Assembly (NCBI RefSeq): GCF_000255555.1
Contig: NZ_AGRW01000054.1
Span: 62,001 to 126,000, forward strand
Reading direction: 5' to 3'
DNA: 64,000 bases
DNA from: Treponema saccharophilum DSM 2985
GTDB taxonomy: Bacteria > Spirochaetota > Spirochaetia > Treponematales > Treponemataceae
Part shown: piece by piece, positions 15,716 through 25,600 of the stretch
How positions within the stretch are numbered: position 1 is the first letter of the stretch
How the letters are laid out: each line of letters starts with the position of its first letter
The notes under the pieces: generated by a model
Told to the model about the DNA's origin: nothing
The model's input: only the letters and a program-made list of their open reading frames with translations
Databases searched by the model: none
Program-made: the position numbers and the translations under genes

Positions 15716-17458
15716 TCAGAAACCTTCCTTTAGCGCTGCGATTAGCCTCGTCTTCCTGCCGAATCGTGCGAGCGCGGAGAACGCGAGGACAAGGGCGGCG
15801 AGCGTTTTCGGGAGCCAGTTGCCGAGCCGTGCGTAGAGGGTAATCTGCCGCTCGAACACGGGAATTCGTGCCGCGAGGGCGTCCTCGACGAAAAGCGGGA
15901 GGTTGGACAAATCCCTGCCGTTCGGGCCGAACACGACGGTGTAGCCCGCGTTTGTGCATCGCGCGAGCGTCGTCCTGTATTCGATGGCGCGGTAGTGGGC
16001 GACGACGGCGTGCTGCGTTTCCGCCGATTCCGTCCTCGACCAGGCGTCGTTTGTCACGTTTATGAAGACCTCGCTCCCCGAGAGGAACATCGCGCGGCAT
16101 ACTTCCACCGCCGTGTCGTCGAAGCAAATCGGGGTAGCAATAACAACGGAGTCGCGCGGCTTTTCCGGGTACTCGTCCGGGCCTGCGCCCTCTACAATCG
16201 ATATCGTCTTCCGCAGCCGCGTGTCCTTCGCGTTCCCGCTTATCGGAATCTCGAACGTCGTCACGCATTTTCCCGGATACCATCCGTACGAGAAGCCGAC
16301 CATGCTTTTCATGATGTTCCGCACGAATTCAATCTGCACGCCGGGAATAAGCTCCGCGAACGGCACGAGGTGCATTTTCTGGTACGAGCCCTTGTAGTCG
16401 CCGTGCCTGTCGAAAAGCAGCGCGGAGTTTCCGTACTGCCTCCTTTTCAGGTTCAGCGTGACGGGACCTCCGATGACGAACGGCGTGTCCATCCGTTTTA
16501 TGAAGTCGAGGAGCGGCTCGTCCTCCGGGAATGAGGCGTAGTACAAGCGCGCGTTCGGGAACCTTTTCGTGAGGACCGCCTCGCTCCACACGACGAGGTC
16601 GCATTCCTCACCGACGCTCCTCATCTCGCCGATTTTCTTTTCCGTCAGTTCCTTCGAGACGCGTATCGAATTCGCCTCGCCCTTGAGCCACGGGTCTCCG
16701 TTCTGCTGGACGAGCACCGCGTTGAGCGTCTTCGTCTGCGTCCGGGGCTTCGCGTACTCGAACGCGCCGTATGCGACTGACAGCGCGAAGAGCGCCGCGC
16801 ACGTCTCGAACGCCCGTGCCGCCGCGCCCCTTGATGAGAGCCGCGCGATATGCGCCGATTTCTGCATGAGGACGAGGGCCTCGCCGGAGCTGGCCGCGAA
16901 GAACGCCATCAAAAACGTGACGCCGTATGTTCCCGTGATGTCCGCTATCTGCGTCAGGAACGGGACGGTGTACGCCGTCATCGAGAGCGTTCCCCACGGG
17001 TATCCGAGGAATCCGCTCGACTTGCACCATTCCCAAATCGTGTACACGGAAGCGAACCAGAGCGTCCTGAGCGTTATCCAGGGGGCGTTCTCGTCGGCGC
17101 TGGCAAAAAGCTTGCCGCCTGTCCAGTTTTCCTGGAGCAGCACCGGAAGGTAGAACGCCTGCGATATGAACGCCATGACGAACCCCGTCCCGATTGTCGA
17201 CGCGCCGAGCGTGAACATCGCGAACCCGTGGAAGTTCCCCAGCCAGAAGCTCGACATGAGGTTGACCGCCGCGGCGTTTATGAAGCATATGATGAACGCG
17301 TCCTTCTGCGTCCTTGATTTCCTTATTGCAATGTATAGGGGAATTGTCGAGACGAGCCCGAGCGATGCCGAGCCGAACGGCAGAACCTCATTCGGGATTC
17401 CCGCCGATATCATGAGCGCCGAAAAAAGAGAACAAAAAACTTGTAAAATCCAATACAT
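15716..17458 (-). CDS. lnt: Apolipoprotein N-acyltransferase
   Basis: A 580-residue inner-membrane enzyme that N-acylates the terminal cysteine of lipoproteins. N-terminal membrane helices span about residues 1-235 and are followed by a periplasmic nitrilase-fold domain with catalytic Glu293 (VVWSEAV), Lys361 (YQKMHLVPFAE) and Cys445 (TPICFDD). A final TM lies near residue 555. It is longer than E. coli Lnt (512), mostly in the loop between Lys and Cys. The start is the first ATG of the frame and no Shine-Dalgarno is visible; a possible promoter (TTGCAC, 17 bases, TACTAG) lies just upstream. Lipoproteins encoded in this window are potential clients. Confidence 0.95.
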   Translation of the reverse strand: MYWILQVFCSLFSALMISAGIPNEVLPFGSASLGLVSTIPLYIAIRKSRTQKDAFIICFINAAAVNLMSSFWLGNFHGFAMFTLGASTIGTGFVMAFISQAFYLPVLLQENWTGGKLFASADENAPWITLRTLWFASVYTIWEWCKSSGFLGYPWGTLSMTAYTVPFLTQIADITGTYGVTFLMAFFAASSGEALVLMQKSAHIARLSSRGAAARAFETCAALFALSVAYGAFEYAKPRTQTKTLNAVLVQQNGDPWLKGEANSIRVSKELTEKKIGEMRSVGEECDLVVWSEAVLTKRFPNARLYYASFPEDEPLLDFIKRMDTPFVIGGPVTLNLKRRQYGNSALLFDRHGDYKGSYQKMHLVPFAELIPGVQIEFVRNIMKSMVGFSYGWYPGKCVTTFEIPISGNAKDTRLRKTISIVEGAGPDEYPEKPRDSVVIATPICFDDTAVEVCRAMFLSGSEVFINVTNDAWSRTESAETQHAVVAHYRAIEYRTTLARCTNAGYTVVFGPNGRDLSNLPLFVEDALAARIPVFERQITLYARLGNWLPKTLAALVLAFSALARFGRKTRLIAALKEGF

Positions 17459-17593
17459 TATAATATCATTTTATTCACTAGTATTTAAAAAAGCAATGAT
17501 GTGCAATGCCTGTATAGGTATTGCAACTTTCAAGTAATCCCAAAGAGAAGCCATGATGTCTCGGAATGTCTTTGGAGAAGGGCGCATAAAGGA

Positions 17594-18904
17594 ATGATTC
17601 TCGAACGTCAAGACGAAAATCAGGGTGGGGCGGGGAAGATGCCCGGTTTTGCTGGCGGAAATTCCGCCAAGGTGTCCGCGCTTGCGAACCGCGTTGCCGC
17701 CGCTCATTCTGGTGAGTACGGAACCGGTGAGGTCGCCGTGGCGGTGGCTCCCGGAAGGTTTCATCTTATGGGTGAGCATACGTGGTATTTCGGCGGGAAA
17801 ACGCTTTCGATGGCGATAGACCGCTACGTCTGCGTCTCCGCGTCGGTCCGCGGCGACGACCTCCTCAGGTTCAAGTATGTGGACACCGGCGAGAGCAAGA
17901 AGATAAATCTGTCCGCGCTGAGGTTCCGCAAAGAGGACAAATGGGCGAACGCCATAAAATGCGTGATATTCGGGTTCGTGTCGGCGCACGTTATCGAGCG
18001 CATCGAGGATATTCCCGGAATGGATTTCTGCGTCTCGTCCGAGATTCAGCCGTCTTCGGGGCTCGGGATAACGACCGCGATGAAAGTCTGCGCCGCGTAC
18101 GCGATAAACAGCCTGCTTTCGCTCGAATGCTCCGATTCCGAGATTCTTGCCGCGATAGACCGCGGCAACGTCGAATTCCTCAAGGAGAAAAACGAGAACC
18201 ATTTCGCGGAGAACGTCACGGCGATGTTCTCCGAGCCGGGCGCGCTCGTCCTCACCGACCATTCGAAATCAGTCCCGTTCTCGTCGTCTTCGTTCGGCAT
18301 AATGGGCGTCGGTTTCGAGGGGAAGAACGTGCTTCTCGTCGATGCGAAGGTTCCGCGCGTCTCCGTCTGGAACGAGTCGTCCGTCATGAGCGGCGAATAT
18401 TACGATGCGCTCGCGTCTCTGCGGATAGAGCGCTCGGATGTTCTCGGCGGATGGACGTACGAGGACGACAGGAGCGAGGTGAATGCCGTCCTCTCGTCTA
18501 TGCCCGAGGACATACGGAGGCATCTCTACGCAGTCATGACGGAGCACCGCTGCGTTCTGGACGCCTGCTCCGCGCTTTCCCGGAACGACTACGCCTCTTT
18601 TGCCCGTTCCGTCAACGCGAGCCACGAGGCGATGACCGAGCTGTACGATATATCGTGCCCGGAAATCGACTGGATTCTGAAACGCCTTGTCGAGATAAAT
18701 CCGAAGCCTGACCGCAACCACAATCCCGTCTGCTGCGGGCGCATAACGGGGCAGGGGTTCGGAAGGTGCCTCTACGCGGTCCTCGACGACGAGAACATCC
18801 CCGAATTCAACGAACGCCTTTACGAGTACACAAAAATTTTCGGATTCAAGACATCCTGCTACGCCGTCCATCCGTCGGCGGGCGTGTTCGTCATGCGCTT
18901 CTGA
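17594..18904 (+). CDS. Galactokinase-like GHMP kinase with altered active site
   Basis: A GHMP-fold protein of 436 residues closest to galactokinase. Motif 1 is APGRFHLMGEHTWYFGGKT (residues 52-70); the family's GEHTDY aspartate, which binds the sugar, is Trp64 here. The glycine-rich ATP loop is PSSGLGITTA (153-162). Where galactokinases have the catalytic-base motif GIMDQF the protein has HFAENV, so the base is Glu206 or lost. Motif 3 (CGRITGQGFGRC) is retained. It may phosphorylate a different sugar or be a non-catalytic regulator. The start is uncertain: ATG at 17594 or at 17639 (after GGGG). It is the first gene of the surE-TPR-NHL operon. Confidence 0.75.
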   Translation: MILERQDENQGGAGKMPGFAGGNSAKVSALANRVAAAHSGEYGTGEVAVAVAPGRFHLMGEHTWYFGGKTLSMAIDRYVCVSASVRGDDLLRFKYVDTGESKKINLSALRFRKEDKWANAIKCVIFGFVSAHVIERIEDIPGMDFCVSSEIQPSSGLGITTAMKVCAAYAINSLLSLECSDSEILAAIDRGNVEFLKEKNENHFAENVTAMFSEPGALVLTDHSKSVPFSSSSFGIMGVGFEGKNVLLVDAKVPRVSVWNESSVMSGEYYDALASLRIERSDVLGGWTYEDDRSEVNAVLSSMPEDIRRHLYAVMTEHRCVLDACSALSRNDYASFARSVNASHEAMTELYDISCPEIDWILKRLVEINPKPDRNHNPVCCGRITGQGFGRCLYAVLDDENIPEFNERLYEYTKIFGFKTSCYAVHPSAGVFVMRF

Positions 18905-18921
18905 TGGAAATGGAGAACGGA

Positions 18922-19701
18922 ATGAACATTCTTTTGACAAACGATGACGGTATAGACGGGGAGGGGCTCCTCGCCCTTGCGGACGCGCTTTCGCGGGTTG
19001 ATGGAATCAGCGTGTTCGTTATGGCGCCGGACTCGAACAGGTCCGCGGTCTCGAGCCTCCTGACGATGACGAAGCCGATGAAATTCGTGCGTAGGCGGGA
19101 GAACTGGTTCTCCTGCTCGGGAAGCCCCGTCGACTGCGTGATTGCCGGGCTGCGCTCGTCCCTTTTTGATGGGGTGAAGTTCGATGCGGTCGTCTCGGGA
19201 ATCAACAAGGGCGCGAATCTCGGCACCGACGTCGTGTATTCTGGCACGTGCGCCGCGGCACGGCAGGCGACCCTCTACGGAATTCCCGGCATCGCGCTCA
19301 GCGTCGAAAGCTATGACGGGAATTGGGATTTTTCCGGCATGGCGCGGTTCTGCGCGGAGAACGTTTCCCGTCTCGTATCGCTCTGCACCGGCGAGCTTTT
19401 TGTAAGCGTCAACGGCCGTTCTTCCGATAAATATAGCGGTGCGGTGTTCTCGTCGCTTTCCGTGAGGGATTACAAGGACCAGTTTCGGATTCTGGCCGAT
19501 CCCGCGGGAAAAAATCCGGACTTGTTCTACGGGTTTTTCGTCGGGAGCGAGATAAGCACTGCCGCGAGAAGCGGAGCCTCGCGCGATTCGGCGGATTTCT
19601 TCGTGACGAAGGAGCCTGCCGATGACGGTTCGTTCCGCGTTTCCGTTACGAGAATTTTTGCCGAGCCTTCTGCGGCCGACGACTCTTCTCTCGGATTCTG
19701 A
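18922..19701 (+). CDS. surE: 5'/3'-nucleotidase SurE
   Basis: A 259-residue SurE family metal-dependent nucleoside monophosphatase. The N-terminus MNILLTNDDGIDGEGL carries the metal-binding DD pair. Further family motifs are VMAPDSNRSAVSS, CSGSPVDCVIAGL and the SGINKGANLGTDVVYSGTC block (given here in shortened form). The ATG at 18922 follows GGAG at good spacing; an ATG overlapping the upstream stop also exists. It is 17 bp downstream of the galactokinase-like gene and 24 bp upstream of the TPR gene. Confidence 0.96.
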   Translation: MNILLTNDDGIDGEGLLALADALSRVDGISVFVMAPDSNRSAVSSLLTMTKPMKFVRRRENWFSCSGSPVDCVIAGLRSSLFDGVKFDAVVSGINKGANLGTDVVYSGTCAAARQATLYGIPGIALSVESYDGNWDFSGMARFCAENVSRLVSLCTGELFVSVNGRSSDKYSGAVFSSLSVRDYKDQFRILADPAGKNPDLFYGFFVGSEISTAARSGASRDSADFFVTKEPADDGSFRVSVTRIFAEPSAADDSSLGF

Positions 19702-19725
19702 AACAGAATTTGTTTGGGTGGGGAT

Positions 19726-20427
19726 ATGACAAAGAATACAGTTTTCCACGACGGAATCGTCCTCTATAACAAGCGCGACTACAATGGGGCGCTGACGTTC
19801 TTCCTGTCGCTTCCTGACGATGCCTCGATAGACAACATCGAGCTTGCCTATTACATAGGGCTGTGCTACGCCCGGCTGAAGAGGTTCGACGACGCTATGC
19901 TGTATCTTGAGCAGGTCGTCACCGCCGGCGGTTCCTCTGATGATGGCGGCGAGCGGAAAAACGGCAGGGTTTTGCAGTGCAGGTACATACTTTCGATAAT
20001 ATACGTCATGAGCGGCAGGAACAAGCTTGCGATGTTCGAGCTGAACAAGCTCCTTGAGACGGGCTACAAGCCTTCCCATGTGTACTCGTCGCTCGCGTTT
20101 CTCCTGTGGGAGGACGGCGACACCGACGCGTGCATCGCGCATTACAAGAAGGCGATAGAAATTGACCCGAACAACGCGACCGCGCTCAACGGCTTGGGGT
20201 ACGTCCTTGCGAGCGAGAACAGGGATCTTTCTGCGGCGCTGTCGTACTGCAAGAAGGCGCTTTCCCTTGAGCCGCAGTCTCCGGCGTGCATGGATTCCCT
20301 CGGGTGGGTTTACCTCAAGCTCGGTCTCATGAACGACGCGTTCCGCTATCTGAACCAGGCGCAATCGCTCCTTCCCGACAGCGAGGAGATTGCTGCCCAC
20401 ATACGGATGGCGCAGGAGCTGAGGTGA
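19726..20427 (+). CDS. TPR repeat protein
   Basis: A 233-residue protein built of tetratricopeptide repeats, for example AYYIGLCYARLKRFDDAMLY, ACIAHYKKAIEIDPNNATAL and AALSYCKKALSLEPQSPACM. No signal peptide is evident, so it is probably cytoplasmic and acts as an adaptor. The ATG at 19726 is chosen because GGGG lies just upstream. The following gene starts only ~30 bp downstream and also begins with TPR-like units, so the two may work together. The partner is unknown. Confidence 0.85.
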   Translation: MTKNTVFHDGIVLYNKRDYNGALTFFLSLPDDASIDNIELAYYIGLCYARLKRFDDAMLYLEQVVTAGGSSDDGGERKNGRVLQCRYILSIIYVMSGRNKLAMFELNKLLETGYKPSHVYSSLAFLLWEDGDTDACIAHYKKAIEIDPNNATALNGLGYVLASENRDLSAALSYCKKALSLEPQSPACMDSLGWVYLKLGLMNDAFRYLNQAQSLLPDSEEIAAHIRMAQELR

Positions 20428-20456
20428 AGCAGGTGTTGAGAAGGAAACAATCAAAA

Positions 20457-22592
20457 ATGGCAGGCGAAAATAAAAAAAATTCATCAGTAATCAGGAACAT
20501 TGCCGTTGCGGGAATCGCTCTTTCGCTCGGCGCTTTTTTTCCGCATTCCCTTGCGGCGCAGTCCGGGGCGTTCAGCAGCGAGGCGGCGCTGAGCCGTTCG
20601 GAGACGGGGGCGAGAAGCGCGGCTTCGGGGCTCGCCGACCAGGAATTCCGGCGCGGCGTCCAGGCGTACTACCGGGGCGCGTTCAACGATGCGGTCATGC
20701 AGTTCGAGAAGGCGCTTTCGTATCTTCCCGCGGAGAACATCATCCTCGACTGGCTCGGGCGCTCGTATTACCGGGCCGGAATCGAGGGCGCCGCCCTCCA
20801 GCAGTGGCAGTTCGCGTCCGATTCGGGGTACGGCGGGCTTCTCCTCAAGAACAGGATTGACATCGTGCGCGAGCGGCGCGTCACGGACAACCGCTACGAT
20901 TCGCCCGTCCGCTATACCGAGGCGGGAAGCTATTCCGGAATCGCCGGCGACGACGGGAAGACGCTCGTCTTCAGCCAGCCCGTCTCCGTCCTGCCGAACG
21001 ACGACGGCACGGCGTGGGTTCTCGCCTACGGCACGAACGAGCTTGTCAGAATAGACGTGAACGGACTTGTCGTGACGAGGACGGGCGGGCCGCTTAACGG
21101 TTTCGACAGGCCGATGGATTTGATACGGCTTTCCGGCGGGAACCTGCTCGTCTCGGAATTCGCCGGCGACAGAATTTCCGAGCTGAGCCCCGGCGGCAGG
21201 TTCGTCCGCTCGTTCGGGCACAAGGGGCGCGACGTCGGCGGGATGATTGGCCCGCAGTACATGGCGGAGGACGAGGACGGGAACATATACGTCTCCGATT
21301 TCGGGAACGCGCGCGTCGATGTGTTCGACAAGGACGGCGAGCCGCTGTTCAGTTTCGGGGACATGAAAAGCCGCACGGGCGGGTTCTCCGGGCTGAAGGG
21401 GCCTACCGGAATCGCCGTCGTCAAGGGCAGCGTTTACGTCGCCGACAACGTCACGGGCGCTGTGTACCGGTTCGACACCGCGGGGAACTTCATATCGCTT
21501 CTTTGCCGGGAGAAGACGTTCGTCCTTCCCGAATCGATGAAGGCGTGGGGGAACTACCTCATCGTCTGCGACAGGAACAGGGTCTTCTCCGTCGATTGCG
21601 AGACGGGCGCGCTGTTCGAGAACGTCAGCACGGGAAATGCCCCGTCGCGCGTGACTTCGGCCGTGCCCGACGTCAACGGGAACATCCTCGTGACGGATTT
21701 CACCTCGAACGAGGTGTTCGTGATGAGCAAGATGAGCGAGCTTGTCGGCGGCCTTTTCGTGCAGATTGAGCGCGTCGATTCCGACAAATTCCCGAAGGTC
21801 ACGCTCGACGTGAAGGTCGAGAACAGGCGGCGGCAGAGCATCGTCGGTCTCAAGGGGCTGAATTTCCGCGTGACGGAGAACGGCGCGAACGTCGCCGACC
21901 TCAAGCTTGAGGGTGCCGCCTACGCGAACGAATTCGCTGACATAACGCTCGTCCTCGACCGCTCCGAATACTCGGCGGGAGATGCCGGGGTCGAGGCGAT
22001 GGAGACGGCCGTCCGCGAGATTGCCGCGTCGATGGATTCCGGCGTTCTCCGCATAGTCAGCGCGGGCGCCGTTCCTGTGGTCGAGTACGAGGGCGCTCCC
22101 GCCGGCGTCGCGAAATTCACCTGCGCCGCGCTGAAGACACCCGTCTCGAAGAACGTCTCGCTCGACCTCGCGCTCCGCCTTGCCGCGAACGGGCTTATAA
22201 ACGCAGAAAGCAAGCGCGCCGTCATTTTCATAGGCGGCGGGAACGTCACGCAGGGCGCGTTCGGGAAGTACAGCCTGTCTGACCTTACGGCGTACTACAA
22301 CAACAACTCGATATCTTTCGCGACAATCCTCCTCGAGAACGCGTCCGCGGCCGATGAGATTGCCTTCATACGGGAGAACACGGAGGGCGGCGAGTATTAT
22401 GTCTACCGCTCGCAGGGGCTTTCCGGCGTCGTGTCCGACATCGTCGGGATTCCGTCCGGGATTTACCGGCTTTCGTATACGTCGGCGCTTCAGACCGAAT
22501 TCGGCAGGAAGTACCTTCCCGTCGAGGTGGAAACATACCTCATGAACAGGAGCGGAAGGGACGAGACGGGATATTTCGCCCCGCTGCAGTAA
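20457..22592 (+). CDS. Exported TPR-NHL-propeller-vWA-like protein
   Basis: A 711-residue exported protein. A signal-like segment (IRNIAVAGIALSLGAFFPHSLA) is followed by TPR-like helices near residues 65-140 (RGVQAYYRGAFNDAVMQFEK). An NHL-type beta-propeller spans about residues 175-430, with repeated motifs such as NIYVSDFGNARVDVFDKDG and GSVYVADNVTGAVYRF. The C-terminal ~220 residues resemble a von Willebrand A fold (ADITLVLDRSEYSAGD, KRAVIFIGGGNV) but with LDRS in place of the DxSxS MIDAS, so metal binding is doubtful. An alternative GTG start at 20433 has a better Shine-Dalgarno (GAGG). The domain set suggests a periplasmic scaffold; function unknown. Confidence 0.85.
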   Translation: MAGENKKNSSVIRNIAVAGIALSLGAFFPHSLAAQSGAFSSEAALSRSETGARSAASGLADQEFRRGVQAYYRGAFNDAVMQFEKALSYLPAENIILDWLGRSYYRAGIEGAALQQWQFASDSGYGGLLLKNRIDIVRERRVTDNRYDSPVRYTEAGSYSGIAGDDGKTLVFSQPVSVLPNDDGTAWVLAYGTNELVRIDVNGLVVTRTGGPLNGFDRPMDLIRLSGGNLLVSEFAGDRISELSPGGRFVRSFGHKGRDVGGMIGPQYMAEDEDGNIYVSDFGNARVDVFDKDGEPLFSFGDMKSRTGGFSGLKGPTGIAVVKGSVYVADNVTGAVYRFDTAGNFISLLCREKTFVLPESMKAWGNYLIVCDRNRVFSVDCETGALFENVSTGNAPSRVTSAVPDVNGNILVTDFTSNEVFVMSKMSELVGGLFVQIERVDSDKFPKVTLDVKVENRRRQSIVGLKGLNFRVTENGANVADLKLEGAAYANEFADITLVLDRSEYSAGDAGVEAMETAVREIAASMDSGVLRIVSAGAVPVVEYEGAPAGVAKFTCAALKTPVSKNVSLDLALRLAANGLINAESKRAVIFIGGGNVTQGAFGKYSLSDLTAYYNNNSISFATILLENASAADEIAFIRENTEGGEYYVYRSQGLSGVVSDIVGIPSGIYRLSYTSALQTEFGRKYLPVEVETYLMNRSGRDETGYFAPLQ

Positions 22593-22611
22593 AGTCCGCC
22601 GCGATTTTGGG

Positions 22612-22641
22612 AAGCCATGCCGCACGGCATGGCTTTTTTTT
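22612..22641 (+). terminator. Terminator of the galactokinase-like/surE/TPR/NHL operon
   Basis: AGCCATGCC (22613-22621) pairs with GGCATGGCT (22626-22634) around GCAC and is followed by eight T residues. It lies 20 bp past the stop codon. Confidence 0.93.
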
Positions 22642-22681
22642 CATGCTGAACGGTTCCCGTAAAATCCTTTTCCGCCTTTTC

Positions 22682-25600
22682 CTAGAACCGGAGCGTGAAT
22701 CCCGCCGTCGCGCTCGCGCCGAGTGTCGCGCTCGTTCCCCATGTCGATTCGTATGACAGCGCCAGCGACGTGTGCATCGTGATGTTTTTTCCGACTTTCG
22801 TGTCGACGGAATGCGAGCAGCTGGCGGCGTATTTCCTCACGGGGCTTTTTTTGGACGATGACGGGGACGTGCTTCCCGCCTTGAAGGAGAGCGAGTCTGT
22901 CTTCGTGTTCTCCGTCCGTATCGTTCCGTCCGCGACTCCTCTGAACAGGAGCGACGCGATTGCCTTCGTGAGCGATTTCCCGCTCCGCCGCTTCCATGAT
23001 GCGGAAACCGAGACGCTCCAGTCGTCGCGCCCCTCCGCGCTTCCCTCCGCCGCCGCGCTTACCGAGTCCGTCCCGTTTATCAGTATGCTCGGCCGTATCG
23101 ATGCCGCCGCGGAAAATGATGCGCTTCCCGGGTCTTCCCGCGGGATTTTTGCCGAGAGCGAGAGGGATGAGCGGAATTCGTCCTGCTCATACCAGCCGAA
23201 AATCGGGATGAGGCCGCTTTTCCCGAATGCGTTCATGAACGAATTCCCGATTTTCAGCCCCGCCTTGTAGATGTCGCTTTCCGAATCCTCCGCCCTGATG
23301 TTCCTCGTGACGGAAATCTCCGCGCTTGTCGGGAGCAGCAGGCTTTCCGCCGTCGCCGAGAATGCCCGCTTCCAGCCGAGCACGCACGATGCCGTGTAGA
23401 ACGCCGCCGTGATTTCCCCGCCCGCGTTTTTTGCCCCGGACACGATTTTTTTCGCGCTGGGGGAAAACAGGCCCGCGGGCGATACGAGCGGTATGAGCCC
23501 CGCCTTCCTCGAAAGCGCGCGCGCAAGGAGCGAGGCGTCGTCGGCGTGCGCTTTCATGTCCGCCTCCTCCGTTCCCCCGAATTCGTGCTTTGCGGACAGC
23601 GTGAGCGTGTGCGCCCCTGCCGAGAGCGGAACCGAAATCGATGATGCGGTCGTGTCCGAGAATTTCGACGACGATTTGTGGACGGCCTTTGTCGACGCGG
23701 AGAAAGCCGGGCGTATGGCGATTCCCGCCGCCGTCAGCCCCGTCCGCGCGGAAAAAGACGCCGACAAGTCCCTCCTCGTGGCGCCGGCGCTTCCTTTGGA
23801 GAACTGCATCGCCGTTGCTGAGGAATAGGAGGACGCGTAGCTTCCGGTCTCCGCCGTCCTGAACGCGCTTGAGGCCGCCGATGTTTTTTCTGAAAGAGAT
23901 GCCGCCGCCGAAACCGACGACGATTTTCCCGCGAATTCCGCCTTCATCGACGCATTTTGCCGCATCGCAATCGTGTCCGCCGATGATGACAGTGAAATCC
24001 CCGCGCTCATAGCGCCTTTTTTCAGCGACAGCGAGTCGTCCTTCGATGAGGCGCGCGATTCCGAGTCGAGCGAGAACGATTCGCTTGCCGAGATTATGCC
24101 GAGCAGGGGGGACACGGTGGCGATTTTGTGGGATGCCTGCGTTATTTTTCCTGCGCCCGGCGATTTTGCCGCCGCCGCCTCGAACCGTATGCCCGTTATG
24201 TCGATTCCTGCTTTCGCGCCCGCGCCGACCGACGCCCCGTCCGATGAGAGCGATAAGTCCGACGACAGCGAGGTGTAGGCGTTGGCGAGAATCTCGGTTC
24301 CGCCCGCGCTGGCGATGGTTCCTTTCGCCTCGAATTCCGCCCGCGCCTTGTCGGCCGCCTCGAGGTGCGGTTCGGCGCCGTCGAGATGCAGCTCGTCTAT
24401 CATGAGCGTTCCGCTTCCTGCGATTTTCGTTCCGTCCCCGGAAATCGGGGTCAGCGAAATCGCGATTTTTGACGGGACGACCGATTTGTCCGCCTCCGCC
24501 TCCGCGCCCTCCAGCTTTTCGCCGTCCACAAAAAGCGAGCTTTTGTCCAGGTCTACGGCGAATTCGTGCCAGCCGTCGCCGAGCGTGTCATATGACGAGC
24601 GGGGCAGCGCGAACCGTGCCGCGGTGTTTTTCGCGCTGTCCTCGAGCGAGACCGTCATCATCGTCCCGCCTTCCCCCGCGTTTTCCCCGAGCGCGCGCTC
24701 GTCTTCGAGAGCGATTTTCGCGAATATGATTGCCCGCTTGTAGCCCGATATGTCCGTTCCGTCGAAGTAGCGCGCTATCCGTATCTCCGCGCCGTCCTCG
24801 TCGGTCGTTCCGCCGCCGTATTCCCAGGAGAATGACTGGACTTTGTTCGTCGAGCGGTTGAGGTCGGACACGCGGGCGGATTTGAGCGATGCGTCGGTGC
24901 GCGTCTCCGATGCGATTCTGGCGTCGCCGTCCGTGTCCGCCGTGAAATGCGAGCCGTGCAGCTCGTACGGGCCGACGAGAATCGTTCCCGAGACGCGCTT
25001 TTTCGACGTGACGATTATGCGCGCGTCGTGGTGTCCCGTCCTGGCTATTCCCGCGCGCTCCTCGTCCGTCAGCGCGACCGTCGCGACCTTCCATCCCTCG
25101 CCCTCGCCGAGCGTCCCGCACAGCCGGGAGATGCTCCACGAGGGGATGAGCGACGGGAATTCCTCGTCAATCGAGTCCGCCGCCTCCGCCCCGAGCTGGA
25201 GGTATATTTCGATTCCGTCCGCGCCCTCCGACTCGTTCTTCAGCGCGATTTGGAACGACGAGCATGACGCGAGCGACGAAGCCTCCTCAAGCTCGACTGC
25301 CGCCGCCGCCCAGAATTCGCTGCTTCCGTCCTCCATCTGCTCGGGGAAGCCGGTGAAGTCGAATTCGAGCGGAACCGCGTATCCCGAGATTCCCACGTCC
25401 TTGCGCGCCTTTCCGGCTCCGCCGCCCTTGAGCGACTCGTCGAGCTCCTCCCCGCCGATGACAGGGAGAATCCCTTCCGGGATGTCGTGCGCCGCGTCCT
25501 TTTCCAGGTATTCCGTGCCGTTCTCGTCGTCGTCCATCCCGAGAATGCGGAGGATTCCCGTCGTGTTCTCCGCCACGAGCGAGAGCGACGCCGAATTCCG

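Noticed and set aside
20484-22625. 713-codon open frame on the minus strand
   Set aside because: It is antisense to the NHL protein gene, Arg/Pro/Val-rich and without domains; an artefact of GC-rich third positions.
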